A stretch of DNA of 64,000 nucleotides from Leptodactylus fallax (lineage: Eukaryota; Chordata; Amphibia; Anura; Leptodactylidae), in contig CAMRHE010000077.1 of assembly GCA_947044405.1 (NCBI GenBank), forward strand, positions 6,105,501 to 6,169,500, read 5' to 3'. The notes under the pieces were generated by a model. The model made no database searches. It was not told the origin of the DNA and saw only the letters and a list, made by a program, of their open reading frames with translations. Below are positions 1 through 10,019 of the stretch, piece by piece. A program made the position numbers and the translations under genes. Position 1 is the stretch's first letter. Every line of letters begins with the position of its first letter.

Positions 1-749
1 CCAACTCAAGAACATCCATCGAATTCGCTCCTTCCTCACCCCTGAAACTACAAAGATGCTAGTCCACGCCCTCATAATCTCCCGCCTAGACTACTGTAAC
101 ACCCTTCTCTATGGCCTCCCAGCTAACACTCTCGCCCCCCTCCAGTCCACCTTAAACTGTGCTGCTTGCTTAATACACCTCTCCCCCCTTTATTCATCGG
201 TCACTCCCCTTTGCCAATCCCTTCATTGGCTACCCATTGCCCAGCGAATAGAGTTCAAATTACACCTGTCCTGTCCCTATATATCTGACCTAATCTCCAG
301 CTACCTGCCCACACGTAACCTCCGATCCTCCAAAGACCTCCTACTCCGCTCTGCTCTTATCCGCTCTTCACACAATCGTCTCCAAGACGTCTCCCGTGCA
401 TCCCCCATACTCTGGAACTCACTACCAAGACACCTAAGACTGTCCCCCACAGTCACAATCTTCAAGAAGGCCATGAAGACTCACCTATTCAGGAAAGCCT
501 ACAACCTCCAATAACACTACTGTCACCACACCACCATCTGTACAGCCTCTACCCTCACCTTCTGTCTCTATCCCTCTTCCCTCATAGATTGTAAGCCCTT
601 CTGGGCAGGGCCCTGTATCCCACTGTGCCAGTTGGTCACTGTAAGTATTGTATTTGTTTTGTATATCTTGTGTACTGTATGTAAACCCTCAAATGTAAAG
701 CACCATGGAATTAATGGTGCTATATAAATAAACAATAATAATAATAACT
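1..749 (+). mobile_element. 3' end of an L2/CR1-group non-LTR retrotransposon
   Basis: The reading frame is open from base 2 to 514. It encodes the C-terminal part of LINE ORF2, with the hallmark block SRLDYCNTLLYGLP (about bases 86-127), then LHWLPIAQRI and a terminal WNSLPRHLR segment. This block follows the reverse transcriptase in L2/CR1/Rex1-type elements. The RT itself lies beyond the left edge. The 3' UTR (515-730) ends in GGTGCTATATAAATAA followed by an (ATA)n-like tail at about 733-749, the usual short-repeat terminus of this group rather than poly(A). No stop interrupts the visible frame, but the element is cut by the window edge. Related 3' ends occur at 2425-2515 and, inverted, at 10361-10545. 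Confidence 0.85.
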
Positions 750-1855
750 AATAGTGTCCCCTGTGTGCCCACGTATTAATGCCCCCTAATTAAAGGGGTT
801 GTCCAGTTTTCAATTATTGATGAACTATTCTTAGTAATATAATTAAACATCAGCGGGGGTTCAGCATCTGGGACCCCCGCTGATAAGCTGTTTGAAGGGA
901 CTGCGACATGCAAGCGCCGTGACAATTTCTGTTTACATCTTACACCATGTATTTTATAGTGGCTATACTAGGTAATTACAGTCTCTCCCAAAGAAGGAAA
1001 ATTATATTGCACAAACGCTATCAAACACAGAGTATAGAGTTCCCCAGTGGCCCTGCTCACGCGGTATAATGGTTCCCCAATGATCCCTATGCAGTGTGTG
1101 TGGAATATAAACTAAAACAGAAGAGTCATACTTACCCATTCTCATTCCCCCCAAGCTCCTCTTATTGTCTGCAGATCGATGCAGTAGGTATGCAAAAAGC
1201 TACAGACATCACTAGCAGATGCCTGAATGGTGGAGTAGGAAGCTGACCACCATTGTATTTAACTATATCAGCATCCCGAGAACAGAAATATAGTTGAAAA
1301 TGCTGTATGTGAGTGTGGCATCCTCAAGGTAGGCCCCACAAAGTTAGTGGGCCTGGGGCTGCCACTCTTCTTTCTGACTGATGAGGTCTAATCACAGGCC
1401 TCAGTGTACTGAATTTCAGTCTATATAAAACTTTCAGTACTTATGATTTTCTTCAGCTGCTTTTTAGGACACTGTCAGCTGATGGACTTATAGGGGCATA
1501 ATTGTGGCAAAACCACTTGTGATGACACACCTTTGGTGTGACATTTATTGGGAAACACCTGTGATGGTAATGGAGGGGGGGCTGAAGATATGTGGGGGTG
1601 GGGGGTTGGAAATCTCTGTCAATATGACTTGATTTCCCTTGCTATAAAACTACTTGCTATTAGAGGTGAGATCTTCTTGTAGGATTTTCCTGAAGACATT
1701 TTGGGACAATAATAATAAGGAAAACAGGCGTGTATATGATATCCTTACTGTATTATATATTTGGCAATATACAGAGTTTTCAACATGAATTGTATTTTTT
1801 GTTCAGGTATATTTCATCTTAAAAAAAAAAAGAAGAATAAAGGTTGGCAACCAAT
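750..1855. other. Intergenic, with one MITE fragment
   Basis: No coding signal is visible. At 791-905 a TTAAAGGGGTTGTCC start and an internal hairpin (GCGGGGGT...ACCCCCGC, 852-882) look like a fragment of a TTAA-type MITE. The stretch 1681-1843 leads into the small gene at 1856 and contains a pyrimidine-rich run ending in TTGTTCAG at about 1798-1806, a possible splice acceptor. Confidence 0.4.
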
Positions 1856-2266
1856 ATGGATGAGTTGTCAATGTTTAAAGAAGCATGTTGGCCAATAGCG
1901 ATGATATGGGAAAGAATCATTCATGCGTATACATCGGACTCTCCCCCAAAAGACTGGGGGCTTCAAAAAGATGACTGGGGCTTCCAAAACTGGACTTTTA
2001 ACTCCCACAATGAGAAATATACTGTGCTCTGGGACACTGAGCGCTCCTATTGGAAAGTGAACTCTCCATTTGGACCATGTTTGTATTTTACTGGACCTCT
2101 GTTCATAGACAAATCAAGGACAGGATTAAAAGTTCCTCCATTATTTTCGGTCATTGCGTCAGAGACTGATGTCTTAGTACCTACCCATCCTGCAAAGGTG
2201 AAGGAGAAAATGTCACAAATTACTCAATTTGTTATTAGACCATCTTTTTTAAATAAACCTCAATAA
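1856..2266 (+). CDS. Small unrecognised protein, family member 1 (136 aa)
   Basis: Open frame of 136 codons, start chosen at the ATG that aligns with an internal Met of its two relatives at 24765 and 49340. The three proteins share a backbone: ACWPI near the N-terminus, MIWERI, TSDSPP, GLQK, GFQ-x-W-x-F, WDT-x-RSYWKV, PFGPCL, IDKS, VPPL, and a charged C-terminal helix-like segment. No signal peptide or membrane segment is visible. A candidate splice acceptor (TTGTTCAG, about 1799-1806) lies about 50 bases upstream, so this may be the last or only coding exon of a spliced gene. The stop codon overlaps an AATAAA signal (about 2262-2267). I do not recognise the family. The C-terminal half faintly recalls the AKAP14 (AKAP28) domain, a weak guess from pattern only. 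This copy is clearly more divergent than the other two. Conservation of the frame in three copies argues that it is, or recently was, a real gene. Confidence 0.6.
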   Translation: MDELSMFKEACWPIAMIWERIIHAYTSDSPPKDWGLQKDDWGFQNWTFNSHNEKYTVLWDTERSYWKVNSPFGPCLYFTGPLFIDKSRTGLKVPPLFSVIASETDVLVPTHPAKVKEKMSQITQFVIRPSFLNKPQ

Positions 2267-2424
2267 ATATATAGTATTGGTTTGATTTAGATTTACAGAT
2301 GTGGACAAAATTGTTGGTACCCCTCGTTTAATGAAAGAAAAACCCACAATGATCACAGAAATAACTTGAATCTGACAAATGTAATTTGCCAAACTACATG
2401 TTGACAAGCCACAAAGTAATTTAG

Positions 2425-2515
2425 ATTGTAAGCCCCAATGGTGACAGTGAGCAATGATAATCTCTGTACATGACTGCAGAATATGTTAGTGCTATATAAA
2501 GGAGTAAAATAATAA
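2425..2515 (+). repeat. L2-type LINE/SINE 3' tail fragment
   Basis: TTAGATTGTAAGCCCC followed 60-70 bases later by GTGCTATATAAAGG and an AATAAAATAA tail matches the 3' ends at 580-749 and 33675-33771. It is too short to say whether it came from the LINE or from a SINE using the same tail. Confidence 0.6.
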
Positions 2516-3098
2516 AATAAGCAAATAGAGCAATTGGTACTCATAATCATCGTCAAGACCATGTGACAAGATTTATAGGATATAAATAGACAAAATTTGG
2601 CTTTCGTAAAAGACAGTATAATAAATGTTATGTACATTGTTGGACTGGCCCACTGGAGGAGCAGCGGTTTCCCTTCTCGCGCTGTGGGAAAAACCGTGAT
2701 GCGTTTAATTAATTCACTGCCTCCTCCTGAAACAATATTTTCAGACTCATGACAACATCAGAATGTAAAAGGCTACCTCTAGTCCAGAGGTACTCAGCAT
2801 ACTTTTAGTAAAAGTATCAAGTAAAGGTCCGAGCCGAAAAGCAGATGAACACGTCCAGTATTTTTGGTATATTTCAAACAAAAAGATGCATCTGACTATT
2901 ATATTGCATGATGTATAAATTTCTAAGTGCACAACAAGAAGCCTGGCAATGGTGACTGAAGCATACCATGACTTTGCTAAAACTTCTAGATTATGATATA
3001 GACCGCCTGCCAACCTGAATGACTTGCAAAGAAGTAGAAGTTATTAACTTTATGTTAGAATAGATGAGCTGTATTCATGGTGGAGGTTTGCCAACTAG
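2516..3098. other. Intergenic, nothing recognised
   Basis: AT-rich sequence with only short incidental ORFs. It ends at the target site of the L1 insertion. Confidence 0.4.
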
Positions 3099-3110
3099 CC
3101 ATTATGAGTT
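3099..3110. repeat. Target-site duplication, 3' side of L1
   Basis: CCATTATGAGTT sits directly before the poly(T) run (minus-strand poly(A) tail) and is repeated exactly at 9789-9800 on the other side of the element. Confidence 0.9.
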
Positions 3111-3432
3111 TTTTTTTTTTTAAACTCGTTTTATTGAAAATTGCGTATCAGACACAAGAAAAGGAATCAAAACAAATACATAACATGTTGCGCACCAAAA
3201 AACGAGAATTTCAATGTAAATTCACTCAACGCACCACATCCCACCTCGCCAGGCCCTCGTCCCATCCGGACCATATAACGTAGACTCGGTACAGAAAGAA
3301 TATAATCAGGACATGCGTAATACTGTATACATCAGTTATCATGTACAAAACATGCAGTCAATAAGTCAAGGGTAACAACAAGGATACACTCCAAAATGAG
3401 AGGTCGTGGATACTCCCGGTGTCTCGCACCCC

Positions 3433-6400
3433 TCACGGCATGAGTAAATTAATGGCAGAGTGCAATGAGGGAGCCGTATATTGGGTTACCGGAGAATTGC
3501 ACCATGTTCCCCACACCTTATGGAATTTCTGAGGGCACCCTCTCCCTTTATACACAATCTGGCTATAAGGAAGAACAGTATTAACAAGTTTCTTCCACTG
3601 AGATACTGATGGGGGTTTCGGAGCCATCCATCGCAGTGCGATAGCTTTCCTAGCATAAAATAAAGACTCCCTCAAAAGGATTCTAACATGGTGTTGCCAT
3701 ATTTCTTCATCTAATACGCCGAAAAGGCATATCTCTGGGGTTAATGGTATAGCCAGAACTTCCGCCAGGAGATCCACGACCCCTTTCCAAAAACATTGTA
3801 TGATCGGACATTCCCAAATCATATGCCAAAAGTCTGCCTGTGGACAAAGACACCTAAGGCATCCGGGGTTGGGCAGACGTCCCATTTTGTATAGACGGGA
3901 AGGTGTCAAGTAACATTGGTGTAGAATATATGTTTGAATCAGTTTGTTGTTAGCTGAAGGTGACACATGTTGAGGAGATTCAAGGATATCTTGAAACATC
4001 TCATCTGTGAGAGTTGGGATATTTATGCTCCATCGCGTCAAGGCCGGGGCGTCCAAAGTGGACACCTTGGCCTGTATCAGATGTGCATATAAAGTAGATA
4101 TCAAACCCCCAGGGCCCTGTGAGCGAAGTATGCCGATAAGCGGATACTCAGATATATTGTCCAATCGATCCGGGAACTGAGAAGAAAGTGCATGTCTAAT
4201 CTGTAGATATCTAAAGAACTGCGTTCTAGGGATGCCATAGGAGGAGCTTAGCGAGTCAAACGTTTTAAAAACCCCTTGTATGTACAGGTCACTAAGAGAG
4301 GACACGCCATACTGCGACCAGGCCCGGGCGCCAGGCAGGGCAAATAACGTCGGCAGACCAGGGTTGTGCCAAAGCGGGGTCTCCGCAGGTATATCAGAAT
4401 AAGCGGACACCTTTTTCGCCTGACGCCAGACCTGTCCCGCCAGGGCATGGATGGGCAACAATTTCCCCCTAAACAAGGCCGGGTGTTCCAACACCGGCCA
4501 CAGATTATGCAGACCCAGGTGGTGAGCCAGATGTGCCTCGGACCTCGGTAGGGGATCAGATGAGAGCCACTTCCTAATAAAACGGAGCTGTCCTGCCAGG
4601 TAGTAAAGAAACAGATCAGGGAGTGATGTACCCCCGAGCTGCTTTGGTCGTTGTAGAGATGACAACCTAAGCTTAGATCTAGAGTTTCCCCATATAAAGG
4701 AGATAATGAGGGAGTCCATTTGTTTAAAAAATCTAAGGGGCACGGACACAGCAGAATGGCTTATAGCATACAGACATTTGGGTAGTACTATCATTTTAAC
4801 TAGGTTGATTCTACCAGCCACCGACAAAGGCAGTGTAGCCCAAAGATTAAACTTAACCCTAAAGTGCGAGATGAGCGGAAAGATGTTCTGTTCCAAAAAA
4901 CACCTATGGTCCCTAGATATAAAGATGCCCAGATATTTGCAGGTTGAGACTGTAGTCAATCCACATACCACATTCCCCCCAGCTACACTTGACGCACGGC
5001 CAATATGCATGTATGAGGACTTAGTCCAATTGGTCCGTAGGCCAGAATAATTACCAAATTCGTCAATTATAGCCATGGCTCTGGGCAGAGACCGGGAGGG
5101 GTCGCTCATAAACAGGAGTAAGTCATCGGCATATAGTGCTGTTCTCTCCTCCCGGGTGCCTATCACTATGCCTTTATATATGGGGTCATTCCGAAGCAGT
5201 ATTGCCAAGGGTTCCACCGCCAGAGCAAACAGTAGTGGTGACAATGGACATCCTTGTCTTGTACCCCTACCCAAAGGAAAGTAGGAAGACAATGCGCCAT
5301 TAATGGACAGCGCCGCTCTAGGGGAACAGTATAGAAGGGAAATCCAGGTAACAAACCCCTCTCCAAATCCGTATCCTCGCAACACCTGCAATAGAAAAGG
5401 CCACTCGACAGAGTCGAACGCGTTTGTTGCATCTAAACAAGCCATCGCCCAGTCATGTGAGGATGATGCCCCAATCTGAGTTATCACCTGAGCCCTTCTA
5501 AGATTATCCGATGTGGATTTTCCAGGCATAAAGCCTGTCTGATCCGGATGGACAAGGTCGAGAACAACAGAATTTAGCCTTTTCGCCAACATTTTAGTAA
5601 GGAGTTTATAATCTATATTAAGCAGTGATATAGGCCTATATGAGCCACAGTCCAGCGGATCCTTGTCAGGCTTAAGTAACAGGATAATGGTGGCGTCATA
5701 AAAGGACTCCGGGAGACTGCGACCCACAAAGGCAGCGTTATAACAGTCAAGCAACACCGGGAGAAGCAGGCCCCCATACTGGGCATAAACCTCCACCGGG
5801 ATGCCGTCCGGACCCGGCGATTTGCCCCTTGCCATATCTGCCAGGGCTCCCGATAGCTCCTCTAGCGTAAAAGGGGAATCTAAAAATTCACGTTGGTCTT
5901 CTGACAATGTAGGAAGGGGGATCAACCCCAAATAGGTGGCAAGCTCTCCGTCAGTGACTCTAAGCTTGGAGAGGTATAACTCACTGTAATACCTATAAAA
6001 TCTGTCACTAATGGCCAAGCTATTGGACAGTACCTCCCCCGTCTCTGAATGTACTCGTAGTATTGCAGGTGAGGCTGTGTTTTGATGTATCAGTTGAGCT
6101 AGAAAGCTGCTCGACTGGTTGCCGAGTTCGTAAAACTTCTGTTTGCTAAATAACAGAGACCTACGTGCCTTGTCATGCAATATATGCAGATATTGTCTAC
6201 CCGTCTGCAACCATTGAGACCTAGCCTCATCAGTTGGATTAGCCACGTATGCGGCTTCGAGCGAGGCACACTGGGTCGCCAAAGTGGTCTCCAACAGCGA
6301 GGATTCCCTCTTTACAAAGGAAATGGAGGACTTAATACAACCCCTAAGATATGCCTTCATAGTTTCCCATAAGAGGAGCGGAGAAGTGTTTGGGGAATTA

Positions 6401-7230
6401 ATGGTCAAAAACGTCTGAAGTTGATCAGGTATTCGATCATGTGGTACAAATAGTTTCAACCAAAATGGGTGGATTCGCCAACCCTGTCGTGGCTTAGCAG
6501 CCGTACTACTATTTAATTGGACCAACAACAGGGAATGATCAGACATTGCCCTGGGTAAATAGGATATGGTCTGCAACAAAGAATATGCTTTAGTATTTCC
6601 AAAAGCATGGTCAATCCTGGACAGAGTATGTCTGTTGGCAGAGTGACAGGAAAAGGTGCGGGCCTCCGGAAACCGGACCCGCCACAAATCCAACCACCCC
6701 AATTCACGGATCACTCCGGCCATTGTAGTAGGGCGAGGCAGAGAGGGGGAACCTGGCTCCGCGGAGAACCGATCCAATGCAATATCCATAACTTTGTTAA
6801 AGTCACCCAAACATAATGCAATAGCCCCAGGGAATCGGGTCGCAAACTGCGCAGCCTGCTGGAGCACAGCAAGATCAGACGCCGGTGGCAAGTACACACC
6901 CAGGATAACATACAGGACAGAGTCAACCCAGGCCTGGACAAAAACGTATCGTCCCTCAGGGTCCCTTACAATGAGGCCTGGCTCCCATCTGAGTCTACGA
7001 TGCACCAAAATGGACACCCCCCTGGAATAGGAAGTGTGTGTAGAGTGAGCCGCCCACTGAACCCATGGCTTCTGAAGTCGCCTGGAATTGTCTGGAACCA
7101 AATGAGTTTCCTGAAGGCATATGAGGTGTGGGTCAGCCCTCCTAATCTGAGAGAAAACCAACGACCTCTTTCGTGGGCCACCCAGGCCCCTCACATTCCA
7201 AGATAGTACACTAAAGGACGCCATGGTCAT
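3433..7230 (-). CDS. L1 ORF2: AP-endonuclease/reverse transcriptase (1265 aa)
   Basis: Single uninterrupted frame from ATG at 7230. It would nick chromosomal DNA and copy the element's RNA at the nick. Residues 1-235 form the APE-type endonuclease: SWNVRGLG with N12, QETHL with E41, GDFN with D143 and N145, RIDH near 205-208, and SDH at 230-232; these match the usual catalytic and metal-binding positions. The RT region starts near residue 470 (GPDGIPVEVY), with QTGFMPG, DATNAFDSVEW, RGTRQGCPLSP and the catalytic YADD at residues 700-703 (about 5122-5133). The C-terminus carries a Cys/His knuckle starting CLRC (residue 1124, about 3850-3861) and continuing HMIWEC. Length fits full L1-type ORF2 proteins. 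No stop, frameshift or missing catalytic residue is visible. Translation would follow ORF1 on a bicistronic RNA. Confidence 0.95.
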   Translation of the reverse strand: MTMASFSVLSWNVRGLGGPRKRSLVFSQIRRADPHLICLQETHLVPDNSRRLQKPWVQWAAHSTHTSYSRGVSILVHRRLRWEPGLIVRDPEGRYVFVQAWVDSVLYVILGVYLPPASDLAVLQQAAQFATRFPGAIALCLGDFNKVMDIALDRFSAEPGSPSLPRPTTMAGVIRELGWLDLWRVRFPEARTFSCHSANRHTLSRIDHAFGNTKAYSLLQTISYLPRAMSDHSLLLVQLNSSTAAKPRQGWRIHPFWLKLFVPHDRIPDQLQTFLTINSPNTSPLLLWETMKAYLRGCIKSSISFVKRESSLLETTLATQCASLEAAYVANPTDEARSQWLQTGRQYLHILHDKARRSLLFSKQKFYELGNQSSSFLAQLIHQNTASPAILRVHSETGEVLSNSLAISDRFYRYYSELYLSKLRVTDGELATYLGLIPLPTLSEDQREFLDSPFTLEELSGALADMARGKSPGPDGIPVEVYAQYGGLLLPVLLDCYNAAFVGRSLPESFYDATIILLLKPDKDPLDCGSYRPISLLNIDYKLLTKMLAKRLNSVVLDLVHPDQTGFMPGKSTSDNLRRAQVITQIGASSSHDWAMACLDATNAFDSVEWPFLLQVLRGYGFGEGFVTWISLLYCSPRAALSINGALSSYFPLGRGTRQGCPLSPLLFALAVEPLAILLRNDPIYKGIVIGTREERTALYADDLLLFMSDPSRSLPRAMAIIDEFGNYSGLRTNWTKSSYMHIGRASSVAGGNVVCGLTTVSTCKYLGIFISRDHRCFLEQNIFPLISHFRVKFNLWATLPLSVAGRINLVKMIVLPKCLYAISHSAVSVPLRFFKQMDSLIISFIWGNSRSKLRLSSLQRPKQLGGTSLPDLFLYYLAGQLRFIRKWLSSDPLPRSEAHLAHHLGLHNLWPVLEHPALFRGKLLPIHALAGQVWRQAKKVSAYSDIPAETPLWHNPGLPTLFALPGARAWSQYGVSSLSDLYIQGVFKTFDSLSSSYGIPRTQFFRYLQIRHALSSQFPDRLDNISEYPLIGILRSQGPGGLISTLYAHLIQAKVSTLDAPALTRWSINIPTLTDEMFQDILESPQHVSPSANNKLIQTYILHQCYLTPSRLYKMGRLPNPGCLRCLCPQADFWHMIWECPIIQCFWKGVVDLLAEVLAIPLTPEICLFGVLDEEIWQHHVRILLRESLFYARKAIALRWMAPKPPSVSQWKKLVNTVLPYSQIVYKGRGCPQKFHKVWGTWCNSPVTQYTAPSLHSAINLLMP

Positions 7231-7729
7231 CTAAGAATGTAATGTAATCATGGCAATTCAGGACCCCAAAAGTGACCCGCCTATGAGTGTGTAGTGCGTG
7301 GCTGAGTGAGACACAGAGTGGTGTGCAGCAACCTAAGAACCATATACAAACGAAATGAACCATTACACCCCTAAAGGGTGTGAGACATATTACTGGCATA
7401 AACAAACAATATTTGTTAAATTAACCGTGGCTACAATTAACGGGGGAAGAAGTGCACCCACAGTGGTTGGTATACGGGGCACTGTCTTAAAGGTATGGAT
7501 AATCACTAGGCTAGGAGATATACTATTCAACAGAGCCAGGTTCACATGAGTAAATGAGATACACCGGCGCCCCGGGGGTCGCCAGCCCAGGTAACTATAA
7601 GACTACAGGATACTATAATAACAGAACCGCACTTTTCATAAAACTACTTATGCAATAAACAAGAGCATCCCGTAATACATAAGTCCTTATGTATGGTCCG
7701 ATCGGACCTCTCACCACACGCCGTCAGGA
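7231..7729 (-). other. L1 inter-ORF spacer
   Basis: 499 bp between the ORF1 stop and the ORF2 start. I see no conserved frame in it. It belongs to the element and may carry signals for ORF2 translation. Confidence 0.6.
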
Positions 7730-8602
7730 TCATCGTCTCGGAGATCGAGGAAGAAGAGATAGCCAATCCTCCACATCCCTCGGTGAAGTAAAGAAAAGGG
7801 ACCTGCCGTCATGGACGACCCGAAGACGTGCTGGATAAATCATGGAGTATTGTATAGCCTTTTCTCTCAACCGCCTCTTAACGGCCACGAAGGATGCTCG
7901 GGTCTTCTGGAGAGCCGCCGAGAAATCTGCAAACATGGCCACTGCTGCTCCGTTGTACTTAAGCTCGCCGGCCTGGCGCGCAGCCCGCAACGCCGTATCC
8001 CGATCCGTGCTGTTAATCAGACGGGCCAACAAGGGTCGAGGAGGTGCGCCCTGAGGCGGCGGTTTAGCCGGAACCCTATGGGCCCGTTCCACTGCAAATA
8101 TTGGTGAGAAGTGAGCCTCCGGCAGGACATTTTTCAGCCACCCCTCCACAAAGGCCCGAGGATCTTCACCCTCCGCCCGCTCCGGCAGGCCCAGGATACG
8201 GAGGTTGTTTCGTCGCAATCTATTCTCCAAGTCATCCGCACGCTGGGTCCACAAACTTGCAGCTCTCTCCAGCTCCTGGAGTTTGGCAGGAAGTGGGTTA
8301 ACAGTGTCCTCTACCTGAGAGACCCGATCCTCCACCTCACACACCCTGCCTCGCAAGGTCTGAAAGTCCTGACGGAGCAGGCCCAGGTCGATTTTTACCT
8401 CCTCAGTTTTCCCGGTCAGCGAGGAAGTGCCGGCATGGATCGCCTCCAGTAGCTGTCCAGTAACTTGCTTTAAAGTGGGCTCAGGGTCCTCCTCTGGAAG
8501 GGCAGTAGAGGCTGCCTCAAGCGATGGTGATGTAGAAGAGGATGCTGCCCTGGAGAACCTCCTCAGGCGATCAGAGACAGAGGTTGATTGCGGGCGACTC
8601 AT
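7730..8602 (-). CDS. L1 ORF1: RNA-binding nucleic-acid chaperone (290 aa)
   Basis: The start is set at the ATG at 8602 (MSRPQSTSVSDRL); the frame is open further upstream but only a GTG lies there. Residues 1-60 are Ser/Thr/Pro-rich. Residues 65-130 have the heptad pattern of a coiled coil (LRQDFQTLRGRV, VSQVEDTV, LQELERAA), the trimerisation region of L1 ORF1p. Residues 130-215 form the RRM-like core, beginning RRNNLRILGLPE and containing VERAHRV and RPLLARLINSTDRD. Residues 215-290 are the basic C-terminal domain (FADFSAALQKTR through YPARLRV to FTSPRDVEDWL). In known L1s this protein coats the RNA and is needed for retrotransposition. The frame is intact. Confidence 0.93.
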   Translation of the reverse strand: MSRPQSTSVSDRLRRFSRAASSSTSPSLEAASTALPEEDPEPTLKQVTGQLLEAIHAGTSSLTGKTEEVKIDLGLLRQDFQTLRGRVCEVEDRVSQVEDTVNPLPAKLQELERAASLWTQRADDLENRLRRNNLRILGLPERAEGEDPRAFVEGWLKNVLPEAHFSPIFAVERAHRVPAKPPPQGAPPRPLLARLINSTDRDTALRAARQAGELKYNGAAVAMFADFSAALQKTRASFVAVKRRLREKAIQYSMIYPARLRVVHDGRSLFFTSPRDVEDWLSLLPRSPRR

Positions 8603-9788
8603 TTTAGAGAGTCGGCGGCCGCTCTTCCTGCGTTCCGTACGGGTGGATATGTTGGCAGAGGAGGAGGTGTGATTGTAGCAAGACCAGGCCGGCCCCAGAG
8701 GATTATAGACAAGGTCTCTGGCTAATAGCAGTTGCACAGTAGGAGCCTCTATGTCAGGCCACCAGGGCCAATAAGCCAGCTGAGGACAGACAGTAACTCA
8801 ACAGTCCAATAGTATCGATGGCAACAGACTCTGGATTATAAGCGATGTCTCCAAGAGAGAGCCGTCAGCAGAGTAATGAAATAAATAGATTGCCAGGAGG
8901 AACTAAGAGGGAACAGATGGCAACTTAGCGATCCAATAGTGCCGATAGCAACAGTCACTGGATTATAAGTAAGGCCTCCAAGAAGGCCAGTAGCGAAGTG
9001 ATGGAGTAGATAGATTGCCAGGAGGAACTAGAGGAGGACAGATGGTAACTCAACAGTCCAGTAGCACATACAGCAACCGTCACTGGATTATAAGTAAAGC
9101 CTTCCAGAAAAGCAGTCAGCAGGACGATAAATCGTACAGAGGCACACACCTTCAATGGGTCAGAGACAGTTGATGGCTGCCACAGATATTGCCTTGCACT
9201 ACTGCCCAGAGGAGCCAGGGGATGGTCCTATCGTGCCCAGCAGCAAGCAGGAGAGAGGAATGCCGGCTCCCAAACTTCCAGGCAGGGAACCATAGAAGGA
9301 ACCGTCAGAGATAGGCTCAGCTCGCCAGGAACGCCAGACTCAGCGCCCCCTCATCAGCAGATGGCCAAACCGGTCAGGGTTAAAATGGCCGCCCGCCACG
9401 TGGAGAGAGGGGAGACCGCCGTCCGGGTGCCAGCAGGACCAGCGGCCTCAGCGGTGCCTGCACAGCCCAGGCCGGCCCACGAGCGCAGCCCCAGAACGGC
9501 AGCTCCACCCCAGCTCCAGGCCACAGCAGCGCGGGACAGAGCGGCTCCGGCAGCGGCGGTGGGAGTGTATGGCCGCCGGCCACGTGTAGCGATCACCGAC
9601 TACTACCCAACGGAGAAAGACACCGGCAGAACGGGAGCTCTGGAACCAGAAGGAGGGCCTCAGAAGTGCGTTCCAGCGGACAGCGAACCCGGGCACCGGT
9701 AAGCAAGGATGGATTTCAGGATGGATGAGCGGCTCTAGCCCGAGCTCCGCTCACATGCGACCGTCCATGTCGCGCGCTAGCCACGCCC
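8603..9788 (-). promoter_or_regulatory. L1 5' UTR and presumed internal promoter
   Basis: About 1.19 kb between the 5' end of the element and ORF1. The outer part (about 9300-9788) is GC- and CpG-rich; the inner part holds three tandem monomers (8785-9135). Full-length L1s carry their own promoter here, and rodent L1s use tandem monomers for this. Promoter activity is inferred. Confidence 0.6.
8785..9135 (-). repeat. Tandem monomers (~126 bp, about 2.8 copies) in the L1 5' UTR
   Basis: The block GGTAACTCAACAGTCC recurs in variant form near 8794, 8921 and 9046 (spacing 127 and 125 bases). Each copy is followed by GGATTATAAG and, in the first two, by ATAGATTGCCAGGAGGAACT. Copies have diverged by substitutions and small indels. 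Confidence 0.8.
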
Positions 9789-9800
9789 CCATTATGAGTT
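9789..9800. repeat. Target-site duplication, 5' side of L1
   Basis: Exact copy of CCATTATGAGTT at 3099-3110. The element starts immediately to its left. Confidence 0.9.
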
Positions 9801-10019
9801 ATTTAAAGTGTGTTATCCAATTAGACCCTGTTGTGAGTGTATAAATAAAAGGGGCTTGATCCACCTGTAGTGGGAATCTTGCCGAAATCCACACTTGATA
9901 GTGAGCTCCTTTATTCTTCTGTTGCGACATCATTGACTGGCTACACAAAATCCTGGTTACCCCTCGTGGCTGGCAATCGGCTTTCCGCAACAACCTCCTT
10001 ATAGGGTTATTCTCATCTC

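Larger units (their letters stand above)
3111..9788 (-). mobile_element. Full-length L1-type LINE retrotransposon with both ORFs open
   Basis: A 6.68-kb element on the minus strand. In element order: a 5' UTR with tandem monomers (9788-8603), ORF1 (8602-7730), a 499-bp spacer, ORF2 (7230-3433), a 3' UTR (3432-about 3122) and a short poly(A) tail (T run at 3111-3121). It is bounded by an exact 12-bp TSD (3099-3110 and 9789-9800), the signature of target-primed reverse transcription. Completeness, open ORFs and an undecayed TSD mean a recent insertion that could still be mobile; activity is inference. The 5' end is GC-rich with CpGs, unlike the AT-rich flanks. The ORF1 type (coiled coil plus RRM-like core) places it in the L1 clade rather than CR1 or L2. 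Confidence 0.92.

Noticed and set aside
8603..8737. Extended ORF1 N-terminus (335 aa)
   Set aside because: The extension begins at GTG. The first ATG giving a normal L1 ORF1p is 8602.
9354..9702. GC-rich ORFs on both strands
   Set aside because: Lie in the L1 5' UTR; Ala/Pro/Gly-rich composition follows from CpG content.
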